DNA of 64,000 nucleotides from Ciona savignyi (Eukaryota > Chordata > Ascidiacea > Phlebobranchia > Cionidae), in the NCBI GenBank assembly GCA_000149265.1, contig CH002018.1, positions 1,127,752 to 1,191,751 of the forward strand. The letters run 5' to 3'. Position 1 is the stretch's first letter; every line of letters begins with the position of its first letter. Made by a program: the position numbers and the translations under genes. The notes below the pieces were generated by a model. It saw only the letters and a program-made list of their open reading frames with translations, searched no databases and was not told where the DNA came from. Positions 22,201 to 31,900 of the stretch are shown here, piece by piece.

Positions 22201-25200
22201 AGTTATCTGTTTTTTTGTAATGACATCCAACTTTTTCGATTTTGTTATTTTCCATTCTAATCTTATTATAACAAGATAATTATAATGCCAATTGTGATTA
22301 AACATTTTCCATAAATTAAAAGTTTATACTTTTTTATAGTTATCTGTATGTAATTACATCCAACTTTTTCGATTTTGTTATTTTCCATTCTAATCTTATT
22401 ATAACAAGGTAATTATAATGCCAATTGTGATTAAACATTTTCCATAAATTAAAAGTTTATACTTTTTTATAGTTATCTTTTCTTTCTGTAATTACATCCA
22501 ACTTTTTCGATTTTGTTATTTTCCATTCTAATCTTATTATAACAAGATAATTATAATGCCAACTGTGATTAAATATATTCCATTAATTAAAAGTTTATAT
22601 TTTTTAATAGTTATCTTTTCTTTCTGTAATTACATTCAACTTTTACGATTTCGTAATTTTCCACTCTACAGGGCGTGGTACCTCCACCTATGATGGTTTT
22701 GGCCTCGCATGGGCTATTTCCCGCCACGTGGCGCTAGAGCTCAAATCCGCGTGCCTCTTCGCCACCCACTTCCATGAGATGACGTCACTCGCTGACGAGG
22801 TGCCCTCCGCCGTGAATTATCACGTGACAGCTCTGACGTCAGCGGACGGGAATGACGGGACTAGTCTAACGATGTTGTACCAAGTGCGTCCAGGTAAAGG
22901 GCCCCTAAAACAAGAATAGGGTCTTATACTCCCACTGTATATCTTCGAGCTTGGGAAAACGGGGAAAACTAAAAAGAGGGAAAGAGGGAAAGGGGAAGGC
23001 GGGAAACTGCACACTAAAATAAAGATTAGGGTATTAGAGTTATATTTAAAGTTGGTAGTGGTGTGAGGGTTAGTTCTGTGGTTTAGATTAGTGTTTAGGG
23101 AAGGGTTAGAATTACTTTCCATAGTTTTAGTGAGCAGTTTTCCTTCTTCCGTCCTTCCCTCCGTCTTTTCAGTATTACTCTGGAAAAACGCAAGCGGCGT
23201 TACGACACGGGCATTCGTCAATATACCACACAAATCCAGCCACTTCGCTTCTATGTGACTAAAGCTACTAGTTACTATGCAACTCTTGTTATGGCACTTC
23301 ACCTCAAAAGGGTGGCATTTAACGAGATTTAACTGTTTTCGAAAAACTTCGCCACGTCCGTTTATCGGGGAAAACTAAAAGGAGGAAAATCGGGAAGAGG
23401 TAACTGCACACTAAAATAACAATTAAGGCTTTAGAGTTAGTTTTAAACATGGGGCTGGAGTTAAGGTAAGTTCTGGGGTCGAGATTAGTGTTCAGGGCAG
23501 AGTTAAAATTAGTTTCTGTAATTTTAATAAGCAGTTTCCCTCCATCTATTCTTCCCTCTTTTCCTCCTTGTAGTGTTCCCTCGCTTATCGTTTAGAATTT
23601 GCTCGTTGCACATCACGCTAAACCGTAACCGCGTAAAAATTACAAATTGAGTGTTTGTTCTAAAATGTCGGAACAGTAAACTGCAGAAGCTAAATACGCG
23701 ACTTGTTAAACGTAAACCGATTAGTTGCTGGACTGAAGTAATTATTAGAAATGACCACATTCATATAGTTTTAAACTCAACGACGTTAATGTGGATAACA
23801 GAAAACGTTATTGCGTTCCTGGTGTTTCTAACACCACGCCGCATGTGTGAGGTAACAGATGTTTTTTTAACTCAAATGTTTCTGCCTGTGCTCCCGTGTC
23901 TAGTTTGGTGTTTGGGTGCTTATTCTTTAAGTCTAGTTTGGTTGATTGTGCTTAATATATAGTTTGGCTTTCTGTGCTATATGTCTAGTTTGGTTGCCTG
24001 TGCTTTATGTCTAGTTTGCCTTTCTGTGCTCTATGTCCATGCTGGGTGCCTGTGCTCTATTTCTAGTTTGTCTGCCTGTGCTTTTTATCTAGTTTGGCTG
24101 CCCGTTTTCTATGTGTAGTTTGACTTTTTGTGGTCCAGTTTGGTTGACTGTTCTCTATGTCTAGTTTATTCGAATAGGGCAACGGTTTGGTAATTTTGTT
24201 TATTTTATAAGTTCGTTTTTTTATTTCCGTTACTGAAATTCTTATGCTACTGTTGAAAAAAAACGCATCGTGCTATATTTGGAAAAAAGAAAAAAGACGG
24301 CAAAACCCCGATCAAAACTCTAAAAATAGAACAAAAATAGAATGAGCAAAACTCTAAAAATAGAATTCTAAAAATAGAATGAGCAAAACTCTAAAAATAG
24401 GCTCAAAACAGCACGAATGGAATTTACTGATAAAGCGTTGAAGAAGAGTGCGCAACGATGAGTGATTTAATTACAATGCTGGTGGCCACCACATAAGAGC
24501 AATCGGGGCGGTTTATTACCGTGATGATAACATGCTGTCCTCGACAAACTAAAAATAAAGATGACCGTGATTTGTTAAGTACATCATAACGATAGTTTTC
24601 ACATTGATTACATTACACGGATTGTGAGACGTGAAATATACGTGCGCTTAAGTAATGTTTTTTTTTGCAATCCAAAACACATTTTTGGAGTTTTATAAAA
24701 TTTTAAAAAATACACGGTTTTTGGTCTTTTTTTACAATCGAAAACACATTTTCAGAGTTTTATAAAATTTTATAAAATACACGGTTTTGATCTTTTTTTG
24801 CAATCCAAAACTCATTTTCTTAATTAAAATTTATAAACATTTCCATAACACGATTGATTCCATTACACGAATTGTGAGACGTGAAATATACGTGCGCTTA
24901 AGTAATGTTTTTTTTTGCAATCCAAAACACATTTTCAGAGATTTATAAAATTTTATTAAACACACGGTTTTTAATCTTTTTTGCAATCCAAAACACATTT
25001 TTAGAGATTTATAAAATTTTATAAAATACACGGTTTTTGATGTTTTTTGCATTATATTGATTGCTTTTAGGTTCGTGCGATCGCAGCTTCGGGATACACG
25101 TCGCTGAGTGTGTTGACTTCCCACGTTCGGTTATAAACGCCGCCAAACGCAAGGCGGCAGAGTTGGAGGATTCATACGTCACAGGAAATGCGGAAGACGG

Positions 25201-26933
25201 TGACGGGAGTGATAGAAGGAAAGTTAAATTGGTAAAAATGTTACATTTTGTTATAGAACTGGATAATCATGTCTTATCTCCGGTACGGGCCGAATATGTA
25301 AACATGGGCCCCACTAAATGAAACATGAAAAACACGGGCCTTACCGAATATGGAAAAACAAGGGTCTCACCGAATAGTTTGGTGGGTTAGTGCGTTGCAG
25401 GCGAAGGCTTAGCTCGTCGTTTGTGTCCTTGTGCAAGGCATGAACATTTTGTAAGCCCAGTGAATGCCAGTGGATGCCAGTGGAATAATGGGTTCTGCCA
25501 AAGTGCAGAAATAGTCAAAGGCTTTATAGTTCGTTGGTTGTGTCCTTGTGCTAGGCCGGACATTTGTCTGAGCCCAGTGGATGCCAGGGGGATGATAAGT
25601 TCTGCCAAATTGCAGGGATGTCTAAATCATACACAACCCAATGTAATAGCTCCGGTAACCCGACGGTGGGCGCGAGGTGATCTGACGATTACCCGTATGT
25701 TAACGCGCCTTGCGTTTTTCCATTTACGAAAATAACCATGAATATACCATCCCTATCCCCCTAAATCGGCCGATTACTCACCCTAACGACGTTAAATGTA
25801 AACTTTGGGAACGCGCAGATTTTTACTGCTACCTAACCTACTAATTGCACTAGTACTCATGGACGCGAGAGAGGCTAAACTCGCCCTGTATTATATTCCC
25901 TTACCTCTCCTTTTACGCCTTTCAGTATAAACTCAATCGAAATTATGTAAATCAATATATTATGTTATATTCACACAAATTGTGCCATTCCCCACGCAGC
26001 CCGCCTGTTATTCACGGATTAACTGATGATTATCCTATTCAATCCTCGCACATATTTTTGTAGATTCTTCGTTTTTTTTTACAGCCGACAATGTTGCCTC
26101 ATCGCAATATGCCACATCCGTATCAGTAACAACTGTCGTAATTTCCTATATAATTGTCTTTAGTTGCCCGGGTTTATTTAACATTTAGTTATCGATAAGC
26201 ACTTAGGCCAGGGATGTCCAACAGTTTATTTATCATTGTCACTTGAAATAATTCAATGGGCCGCAGAAGCTATTAAATTTCAAGAAAAATGGGTAGATAA
26301 AGAAACAATTAAAAAATATTATAGCTATATATAATCCTGTAGTCCTGTTGGTCCCATACTATAACCTACTTTTACAGTGCCCCTTAAAGCTTACTGATAC
26401 ACTTTAATAAGGCAAAGATTCAAAGTTCAAAATACTACTTGGAGTAAAAATGACTAGCGGGCCGCACGAAAATCTCAGGTGGGCCGCAGGTTGGACATCC
26501 CTGATTTATACAAACGCGGTATCATAGCTTGGTGCTTATCCGTCCAAATGTCAAAACTTGTCAAAATGTCACATATGTTCATCCGTTGTATTTAGCGGTG
26601 TGCCGAAAATCAGCGCCGACGGTGTATAAATAGCTCCTTTCTATAAATAAGTCGCTGTGAGCGCGAGACGTCATCGAATTCGGCACTTTACGGCGCAAAA
26701 CTTTCCATTACCCCATGAATAATGCATCAAGGACGGTAGACCTCAGTATACTGTATACACAGAGCGGTCAGCGGATCGTCCAGGATTTTCTGCATTCCGT
26801 CAAGCGCGAGAAGTGGAACGAGCTTTCGGATTCCGAAGCCGCCGCGAAGCTTTCCGAACTTAAGCGAAAGGCGACCGACGCCGGAAACGAATACGTGGAC
26901 GGCATTCTTCGTGGCTTGAAAGCTTCAAACTGA
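4256..26933 (+). CDS. MSH2: DNA mismatch repair protein MSH2, 18 exons, complete
   Basis: MSH2 pairs with MSH6 or MSH3 to recognise mismatches and loops, then exchanges ATP to recruit MutL homologues. Exons by sight: 4256-4463, 5457-5614, 6373-6454, 7694-7839, 8513-8649, 9130-9418, 10359-10513, 11233-11293, 12427-12594, 13050-13199, 15044-15156, 16106-16286, 16916-17096, 17853-18001, 18939-19035, 22672-22893, 25071-25231, 26763-26933. All have AG/GT borders and matching phases; the sum is 2829 nt, 942 aa (human 934). The N-terminal mismatch-binding domain has [12 protein letters not shown]. Walker [10 protein letters not shown] is at 677-685, the signature GVSTFMAEM at 729-737, Walker [10 protein letters not shown] at 751-759, RGTSTYDG at 760-767, and the H-loop ATHFHE at 789-794. 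The C-terminal dimerisation helix ends GLKASN. Several phases (exon 1 end, exon 2 end, the split codon before PNMGGKS) equal human positions. An AATAAA lies at 27116. Confidence 0.95.
4810..5021. mobile_element. GGGG-ended MITE with perfect 8-bp duplication (MSH2 intron 1)
   Basis: Terminal inverted repeats read GGGGAAACTAAAAGGAGGG on the left and, reverse-complemented, GGGGCAACACTAAAGGGAGG on the right. TCCTATAG flanks both sides (4802-4809 and 5022-5029). This is the best-preserved copy of a family of about 210 bp with at least six members here. No ORF; non-autonomous and hAT-like by duplication size. Confidence 0.8.
5230..5424 (+). mobile_element. tRNA-derived SINE, 5'-truncated (MSH2 intron 1)
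   Basis: It contains the family body (ACACACTGCAATAGCTCCGG, then a variant of GGGCGCGAGGTGATCTGACGA) and the tail AACATGAATATCCTATCC. The tail ends about 33 bp before the acceptor of MSH2 exon 2. Confidence 0.8.
5829..5920 (-). mobile_element. degraded SINE fragment
   Basis: Reads as CTGGGTTCAGGCA followed by a diverged version of the AGTGCCTTGCCCAAGGACAC segment and of the tRNA-like B-box end (CAGCTGGTTTCAATTC). Confidence 0.5.
5959..6264. repeat. inverted-repeat element with GCGGGACAGCGGG ends
   Basis: AATCTGCGGGACAGCGGG at the left end recurs inverted at the right end. The interior is made of imperfect direct repeats (ATAAGCGGGACGGGGTA-like, each followed by TATATCATGA or TTTCGTC). I saw no target duplication, so the class is unknown. 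Confidence 0.55.
7083..7601. mobile_element. possible pogo/mariner-type non-autonomous element
   Basis: The left end (TAGTAG...CTTAATATGACCA) and right end (complement TACAGTAGGAACCGCTTAAT, then ATGACCA) are imperfect inverted repeats. Both are bounded by TA, and ATGACCA repeats run inward. TA borders and CAGTAGG-type ends suggest the Tc1/mariner/pogo superfamily; no transposase is present. Confidence 0.4.
8036..8370 (-). mobile_element. SINE copy split by a hAT element (MSH2 intron 4)
   Basis: SINE sequence (GAGCTATTGCAGTATGTTGT) stops at 8133. It resumes after 8309 with TTGTATATGAAG...TTTTAGTAGAAC, matching the next part of the family consensus. The break is exactly the insertion at 8134-8309. 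Confidence 0.65.
8134..8309. mobile_element. hAT-like non-autonomous element, 176 bp, perfect 8-bp duplication
   Basis: Ends are CAGGGGTGGGCAACTT and, on the complement, CAGGCATAGGCAAGCGTGG, a Charlie-like hAT terminus. TTGTATAT flanks both sides (8126-8133, 8310-8317). It interrupts a SINE, so it is the younger insertion. Confidence 0.75.
8911..9100. repeat. tandem array, about 32-bp unit, six copies
   Basis: The unit is AAAACTAAAGATGTATTAAA plus an A-rich/AAAC spacer. It ends about 29 bp before MSH2 exon 6 (9130). Confidence 0.85.
10525..10707 (-). mobile_element. SINE, antisense, starting just after the MSH2 exon 7 donor
   Basis: Family sequence in reverse orientation (TTTATGTTTATCCTCGTAAA, then the GATCACCTCGCGCCC block and AACCCATTAATCCGCTGGG). 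It begins about 11 bp after the exon ends at 10513 and runs into the assembly gap. Confidence 0.75.
10708..10807. other. assembly gap (100 N)
   Basis: A run of exactly 100 N inside MSH2 intron 7 marks a gap of unknown size within a repeat. Exons 7 and 8 still join in phase and match the family, so no coding sequence appears to be missing. Confidence 0.98.
11930..12010 (-). mobile_element. SINE head fragment
   Basis: Matches CTTGCCCAAGGACAC, GACCAGTTTCAAACCTGCAA and GGCTGAAA-like family segments, the tRNA-like B-box end. Degraded. Confidence 0.55.
12106..12412 (+). mobile_element. near-full-length tRNA-derived SINE (MSH2 intron 8)
   Basis: Head: CCGGTTGATCTGGTGGTTAA (A-box-like), the hairpin CCTTTCAATCGAAAGG, and a B-box-like GGTTGCAGATGCGAAAC. 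Middle: GGCACTTAACGGACATTGCG. Body: CACACTGCAATA. Tail: ATATCCTATCCTATCC. The tail lies about 15 bp from the exon 9 acceptor. About 305 bp. Confidence 0.85.
12918..13035 (-). mobile_element. SINE head fragment abutting MSH2 exon 10
   Basis: Diverged ACTAGTTTCGATCCTCTAGC and TTTCGGCTAAAAG segments, ending about 15 bp before the exon at 13050. Confidence 0.5.
13212..14640 (-). mobile_element. SINE, antisense, interrupted by a TTAA-flanked element (MSH2 intron 10)
   Basis: The tail-proximal half (GGATAGGATATTCATGTTTA...) runs from 13212, only 12 bp after the exon 10 donor, to 13347. The head half resumes at 14429 with TTAATTTGGTAGAACGCC and ends near 14640. The two halves are contiguous in the family consensus. 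Confidence 0.8.
13348..14428. mobile_element. piggyBac-like non-autonomous element, 1081 bp, nested in a SINE
   Basis: TTAA at 13344-13347 and 14429-14432 flanks ends reading CTCTTTGCCTCCCAA and, on the complement, CTCTTTCACTCCCGG. TTAA duplication with CYCTTT-type ends is the piggyBac signature. Near the left end are a 26-bp perfect palindrome and CCCTATATATAGGG. The longest ORF (13637-13960, 107 codons) has no transposase motif and ends in a hydrophobic stretch; I do not call it a gene. Confidence 0.72.
14715..14815 (-). mobile_element. SINE body fragment
   Basis: Reads GCGCGAGCTATCAGATTATC, then GTCGGGTTACTGGAGCTATT; diverged from the family body. Confidence 0.5.
15435..16020. repeat. tandem duplication of a SINE fragment plus GGGG-type MITE
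   Basis: The segment beginning ATGATGATTGCCCAAGTGAT (SINE tail-side body, to TATTCTATCCCAAC) is followed by a MITE at about 15532-15731. The same order repeats, with the SINE part again at about 15744-15820 and a second MITE at about 15821-16017. Identical SINE-MITE junctions show one insertion followed by a duplication of about 290 bp. In MSH2 intron 11. Confidence 0.7.
16632..16914 (+). mobile_element. SINE whose tail runs into the MSH2 exon 13 acceptor
   Basis: Head TGGCCGGTTAGTCTGGGGG, hairpin CCTTTCAATCGAAAGG, body and tail AATATCCTATTCTATCCAG. The AG of that tail is the 3' splice site of exon 13 (16916). The splice signal therefore appears to be SINE-derived or to have been captured at insertion. 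Confidence 0.8.
17733..17800. repeat. short tandem repeat of CAGACAGTCAGACG units
   Basis: Two imperfect copies of ATAGGTCAGACAGTC with extra AGTCAGACG steps, about 50 bp before MSH2 exon 14. Confidence 0.6.
18037..18412. repeat. tandem array, about 60-bp unit, six copies, next to the MSH2 exon 14 donor
   Basis: The unit contains TACTTTACTGTAGGTTTCGT then AATATTTGACTCATTTCTTG. The array begins about 35 bp after the exon ends at 18001. Confidence 0.88.
18692..18931. repeat. two diverged copies of a roughly 120-bp segment ending at the MSH2 exon 15 acceptor
   Basis: Shared blocks are AAAGCGAA(C/T)TATA, GGYGACTGATTCT, the ACTTTYTAA(G/C)TACG...ATRCTGTC ending, in the same order. The second copy finishes about 7 bp before the acceptor at 18938. 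Confidence 0.6.
19785..19834. repeat. poly-T/poly-G junction, inverted copy of 18627-18664
   Basis: A run of about a dozen T is followed by about nine G, then AAAGGGACTGATCTTAAAAG. The reverse complement of 18627-18664 reads CTATTTTTTGGTGGAAAAGG then GACTGATTTTAAGG, so the two sites are inverted relatives either side of MSH2 exon 15. Confidence 0.6.
20826..20876. mobile_element. solo end of a GGGG-type MITE
   Basis: Reads CTCTTTCCCTCCATTTAGTG then TTGCCCC, the right terminus of the family; no left end nearby. Confidence 0.5.
21055..21260. mobile_element. GGGG-ended MITE (MSH2 intron 15)
   Basis: GGGGAAACTAAAAGGAGGG at the left; the right end is the complement of a diverged copy. Flanks TATATGGT and TACATGGT match at 7 of 8 bases. 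Confidence 0.7.
21690..22670. repeat. tandem array, seven copies of a 130-165-bp unit, flush with the MSH2 exon 16 acceptor
   Basis: Each unit carries ATAATTATAATGCCAATTGT, TAAAAGTTTATACTTT, ATAGTTATCTG, CATCCAACTTTTTCGATTTT and TTATTTTCCATTCTAAT. The last copy diverges only at its end, where TTTTCCACTCTACAG is the functional acceptor of exon 16 (22672). Confidence 0.9.
22961..23181. mobile_element. GGGG-ended MITE (MSH2 intron 16)
   Basis: GGGGAAAACTAAAAAGAGGG left end, family core (GTTAGTTCTGTGGTTTAGAT) and diverged right end. Flanks GGGAAAAC and GGAAAAAC match at 7 of 8. Confidence 0.65.
23367..23581. mobile_element. GGGG-ended MITE (MSH2 intron 16)
   Basis: GGGGAAAACTAAAAGGAGG left end, family core, and the right end CTCCTTGTAGTGTTCCCT. 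Flanks CGTTTATC and CGCTTATC match at 7 of 8. Confidence 0.7.
23880..24165. repeat. tandem array, 25-30-bp unit (GTGCTCTATGTCTAGTTTG)
   Basis: About nine imperfect copies of TTGGTTGCCTGTGCTTTATG plus TCTAGT in MSH2 intron 16. Confidence 0.8.
24304..24412. repeat. tandem array of CAAAACTCTAAAAATAGAA
   Basis: Roughly five copies, some extended by AAAATAGAATGAG. Confidence 0.75.
24604..25055. repeat. higher-order tandem repeat ending near the MSH2 exon 17 acceptor
   Basis: Five copies of a roughly 70-bp unit (TTTTTGCAATCCAAAACACA, TTTATAAAATTTTA, ACACGGTTTTT). A longer block with ATTGTGAGACGTGAAATATA and CGTGCGCTTAAGTAATG occurs twice (about 24618 and 24860). It ends about 15 bp before exon 17 (25071). 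Confidence 0.88.
25378..25758 (+). mobile_element. SINE with an internal duplication (MSH2 intron 17)
   Basis: The GTTTGTGTCCTTGTGCAAGG...GCCAGTGG segment occurs twice (about 25418 and 25535), followed by the normal body and a tail ATATACCATCCCTATCC. Unlike other intronic copies, its tail is about 1 kb from the next exon. Confidence 0.75.
26209..26503. mobile_element. hAT-like non-autonomous element with 14-bp inverted ends
   Basis: Begins CAGGGATGTCCAAC and ends GTTGGACATCCCTG. The interior has GGGCCGC repeats in both orientations. The flanking octamers (ACTTAGGC, ATTTATAC) agree at 5 of 8, a decayed duplication. Lies in MSH2 intron 17. Confidence 0.7.
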
Positions 26934-27115
26934 ACCAACATTTTTCAAAATGTTCTTTTTTTCTCGCTTTCTTTACTAAACTTCAAACATAAATTGACAC
27001 AAATCTGTAACAACTTTTCGATGCATTTTTACCAGCATTTTAAGTCACTGCCATTGACATCGTTTTCCATTCTTTTTTAATTTCCGTTCCCTGTGTGCCA
27101 GAAGGCGGAAAATGC

Positions 27116-27121
27116 AATAAA
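27116..27121 (+). terminator. MSH2 poly(A) signal AATAAA
   Basis: Canonical hexamer 183 bp after the MSH2 stop codon; the first in the 3' flank. Confidence 0.65.
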
Positions 27122-27408
27122 AACTTCAATTTAAACGAAACGCACTTTGACTCCCGACCCCATCTGCTCTAGCGCCCGAATTAAAGGGAATTCGATTTCC
27201 AAATCGCTTTTGCATCGAGCTAGTTTCAATAGGCCTATTACATAAGAAGTTCCCGTTCAATAATCCCTTTATTAAGTAGATTTTCATTTTTTTAAAGATT
27301 AGAATGCGACCAGATGTACATTTTACCACCTTAACAAATTATATTTTTCCCTGTAATGACAAATCTTAATTGGTAGTTCGTCAAAGTGCGTTTAAATTCA
27401 AGTTTGGC
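27120..27408. repeat. imperfect long inverted repeat beyond the MSH2 3' end
   Basis: AATTTAAACGAAACGCACTT then TGAC near 27128 is matched, inverted and with a 4-base indel, by GTCAAAGTGCGTTTAAATT near 27378. The loop is about 210 bp. Class unknown. Confidence 0.5.
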
Positions 27409-28547
27409 GCCGATAAAGCTGTCTCCATTAGTTTACCTGTTGTAGCACCACATTATGGATTGAATGAAGATTCATGTTTAATTGATGTTGGGAATTGTGA
27501 AATTCGTGTATATTACAACCGAACACCGTGTACCCTATATTCAACCGAATTTCCAAACCGCAATACCAAAATCCTTAAGTAAACAAAGTTCTAAATGAGA
27601 GAAAATTGGAATATTCGCGCGGTTGTTTTCACCAGTCCGCTTATTTTCGTTTTTATGGTTAGAATTTTCATAGTTTCAATTTAACCTTAAATGCGATCTT
27701 TCTTAAACAAAAATAAAAACACCTCTTGTCCTGAAATCTGAAGCTAGAAACTTATTTAATATCTTTACAAATAATCTTTAGGCTGATATTTGTAGTTACA
27801 CGCCGAATTGTTTCTCTATGTACTCAATAAAATTTTCTAGCTTCAGTTTTAATTAGTGACTTACAAGAAATTCACATTTGCATGGAAAATCGCACATATT
27901 TGTGGTAACGTTAAATAAGCACATTTCCGCTTTATCCAACGAATGTTTTTGGCGACAAATTAATATACAATTGGTTCAACCCGCCGGTGTAATTAATCTT
28001 GGTATATACTCTACCATGTGTAGCAGTATCGTGAAAACACCAATGGTAATCCACAAGTAGTAAGTCCGTTTCATCTAGTGTATGTTTGATCTGTCATTTG
28101 AACGTAAGGGTTCACTTCGCAAGTCAGCAAATGTGGCTGAAAATGTCAGTCTACTCGATAAACACCTTTATTAACCAAACTCTGTCTTATCTTTCTTAAC
28201 ATCTCAGCCTAAGGTGTATCACTTATCACAACTATAAATCTTAAAAATATTATGCAAAGCACGTCATTTACAGCGATTGTAATACGGTTGGCCGTAGCAA
28301 TTTAGTCATACGAGTTGTAGCCATTAATACGTTTTTATTGTCGCTTGTGTCTTTGTGCAAGGTATTTAGCTGAAGTTGCGATAGATTGTAATAGCTCCTA
28401 CGAAGTAACTACAGTCCTCCAACCGCTGGTAAGATACTTATTTTACCGCCTTGGTTTCGTACTCTCGGTAGGCTCGTCAGTATCCTATCTTTTAACTATT
28501 ATTTCAAGCAAGTTCGGCTTTAGAACTGGTAGTGTGAATAAAATGCT
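27409..28547. other. intergenic, no gene recognised
   Basis: AT-rich sequence. A 70-codon open frame at 27370-27582 has no recognisable domain and no ATG start, so it is not annotated. A weak SINE-like patch (GTGTCTTTGTGCAAGG) occurs near 28346. Confidence 0.4.
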
Positions 28548-28975
28548 TTATACCCGTAAAACCAAAAAAGGGGTAACCCCAGTGCCAATCATCAGCATCA
28601 GACTACCCTTATGGACCAGTGGGTTACCGAAGTTATTGCAATTGTATAAGGTTTATAAATACAATTATATGCATGTATTGTTTTAGTTCAGGCCATCACT
28701 TTACTGGGTTCTAGCGGAGGATAGGATAGGATATTCATCTTTATCCCCGTGAATGAAAAAACCAGGGGGGTTAACACACGGGCAATCGTCAGATCACCTC
28801 GCGCCCATCGTCGGGTTACCGGAGCTATTGCAGTGTGTTGTATATGATAGACACGTTCCTTTATTTTGGTAAAACCCATTAATCCGCTGGGTTCAGGCAC
28901 GGAGATCGCTAAGTGCCTTGCTAAAGGATATAACTGACTAAGCAGAAGTTCTAACCGACTGATTTTTATGTGGGA
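28548..28975 (-). mobile_element. two SINE copies in reverse orientation
   Basis: A degraded copy occupies about 28548-28660 (TTATACCCGTAAAACCAAAA...). A well-preserved one runs from 28722 (GGATAGGATATTCATCTTTA) through AACCCATTAATCCGCTGGG to about 28975. Confidence 0.8.
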
Positions 28976-31900
28976 GGAGTACATAAGATTATCTGTAAGC
29001 ACAGTTCGAAATGACCACCGCTATTTCTCGTTATAAGCCCGAAAGGCGAAAACGCCGAATACGACACCACTGCATGTCTGTAGTTTATTACCACAGGCTC
29101 TCATTTTATTTTAAAACCAGGAAAGTTGAGAAGGGGCAAGTGAATGACATTGTTAAAAGGGTTTCGACGAGTCCGCCAATTCGCCTAACCGAATATGTTG
29201 GGCCGTTGCAACTATAACTCTGCTTTCCCGCTTTGTCTAGAATGCTTCGCCCAAAACAGAAAACTGCCAGCTATTTCAATCGGCCAAATGGTACAAAAAC
29301 CTGTCACCTATTTTCATGGCATTCAGGGACGATATGATATAAGAGTGTAAGATATATTCGCCCACATTAAATCAGGGTTTAATCGATGCACCAACAGCAC
29401 TCTCTAATCCCCTTGCTTTATTGCTGATTATGCAAGTATTGATTTCAAGCTGTAGAGTGCCCAATATCCCCGTAAATATTAATACATGTAAAACGTATTT
29501 AAGGGGAGACACTGGATCTGAAGTAGTGTGCGATCGATTAGTGATACGTTATAAGTAAAGCACTATACTGCGGTCAAAGGCCATTCAATTTAAATTGGTC
29601 CAGCAGGCTTGCTTTAGGCTTTTGCATGAAGTGTTTTGCACAGTGCGAAAATGTATACTGTTCACGATTTTAAATCTTAACAGAATCAGTAACATAAGTG
29701 GGCTTATATATACATGTTCTGGTATTGGCTTGTATTATTATCTACAACCTATAGCCTATATATTCAGAGTTTGTATCACGTCATCAAAGTAAGGACAGAT
29801 GTGCGGATAGGTCTACACTAACCTCAATCCGCAGTGAGTAGTATTATTGAAAATATTGTCTTCAGAAAACGGCGTACCTGACTCGTAAATCAAGTATGCT
29901 CTTATAAAGAAATCGATATTTAGTAGAGTGTAGTCGCTGGCTGCGGTACCGGTCTGCAAAATCACCGCTGACGTACTCTTAGCTCATGGTGATACACGCA
30001 AGAATCGATATTTGCTTAAGATGAATTTTGGAACAAAATCCAGCACAAAATACGCGGTATTGGGAAATGAAATAACCCGGCGTTGGTTAATGGGACTCTT
30101 TGTAGACCTGTTGAACGACTTTTGTGGGTGTCTGGAATTTGCCTGTGTCCCATACAGCAGCTTAGTTTTTATAGTCCATCCTTGTCAAATCCAGTCAGTT
30201 ACAGAACCAGCGAAAATCAGTAAAACAATTTAGTCGCCAAATGAGTCTCCTGTACGGAGCTTATGATGAATTATGCATAACTAGGGAAGAAGGCGGGCAG
30301 AAGAGTTATTTTGTCGACGTAATACTGCAAAAGAAATCTGCGGGTGCGAGATTTAAGCCTAGATTATATACCATCTTCCATCCAATTCTAGTTGTTTATA
30401 CAGAATAGCGCTAAGATGTTTATATTTCGACACTCATCTATATAGTCCTACACAGTAAACTAATTAAAATTCTAGCATCAGCAATTTAGAAGAATGGTAT
30501 TCGCGATTAATCTAAGACCACAATTGGTTGGAATTTGACTACTGTCGCAGCGGCAACGTTATCAGAGCTGTGGATAGGGCGATTGGTGATGAAAGTTACG
30601 AATAAGCATTACTGCTGTGAAAGCGGAACCGTGCAGAATTGACAATGCGTAGTTTTGTCCGTATCAGGGATAAGCGAGTTCAGGGAATAAGCACCATGTA
30701 GGCCTTTATATATATACATAAAAAATAATTAAGATTATATTTGAATAAGATCAGATGATACCAAGTATACGTAACGATCATTTAATTGTTGCGTATTCTA
30801 TGTGGTCGTTTGAAATAGCTTCTTTCTAGAAGTTTCCAGATCAGTTTTAAATAATGCGTGAAAAATCTGTTTGACTTTGTGTGGTCAAGAGTCCAGCGCA
30901 CTTTTTCGGCCATCCGATGTTATTCGCTGCTGGACATACGCCCGTTTGTCACACACAGAGATTAATACGACCCATGTACATCAGTGTTGTTTGCCTTTCA
31001 TCTCGTAACGAACGACAATAAAATTGGTTAACATTTTTCACATTAAACCAAACCTCGACTACAAACCAAAATCGTGACGTGGATTTGTTGGTGGCCAGGC
31101 AACCGGTTAATTTGATTTTCGTATTAACGAGTTTCTGATGGGAATGGTCAGCCGGCGAGAGTAAAAATCAAATTAGGTCACTGTTAATTACATTAAATTT
31201 CAAGTGATTTATTTTACAGCGTCAGCACACCTGGTCAGGAAAGAACGTCATGCTTCATCGCAGTTGCCTAATTGTGCAGAATATATAGACCCGTTTTATA
31301 CTTTGGGACTCATGTGATACGTCGTTGCCGCAATCGATTCTTTCTGTTTTTGTTTTAACTCTTTGCGGGCTGTTTTTATTTTGAGAGTTACTCTCTTGGC
31401 GAAGCCACTGTTTACGGGTTCGTGCTTTTTCGTTTTGTGCGATTAATTATTTATATTCCACTTCGACGCAACAGCACGCAAAAGGTCGTCGGAAAGTGGC
31501 TATAGATATGAGACGGGTCATTTTCCTCGTTCGTTATGTTACCGATGACCAACAGGGTACTCATTATCAAGACACTAGGTCTTCTAGCACGAGTCACCAG
31601 GCCTCCTCCTACCAGTTGCAGTTTTAGGCGACCTCAATTTGGCCAGAATACGAGAAAAACTAGAAGGCTCACTTTGAATGGCCGTGACAGTCGTATAACA
31701 TGGCAGGATAACCAAGTAACACTACAGAAAGGGAAATTTAGAAAAAAAAGTCACTGTAAGATAAGTCTCATCACTGCCTTAACTGTGTAAGCTTAATTTT
31801 AGCATTTTCCCTATAGTCTCCTTGTTTTAGTTTTTCTTGGTGTCCGTTCAAAAGTTTGTTAGTTGGTCAAAACTTGACTTCGCCCGGAGAGGTTTCGTCA

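Noticed and set aside
27370..27582. 70-codon ORF after MSH2
   Set aside because: No ATG start, overlaps the inverted repeat, no recognisable domain.
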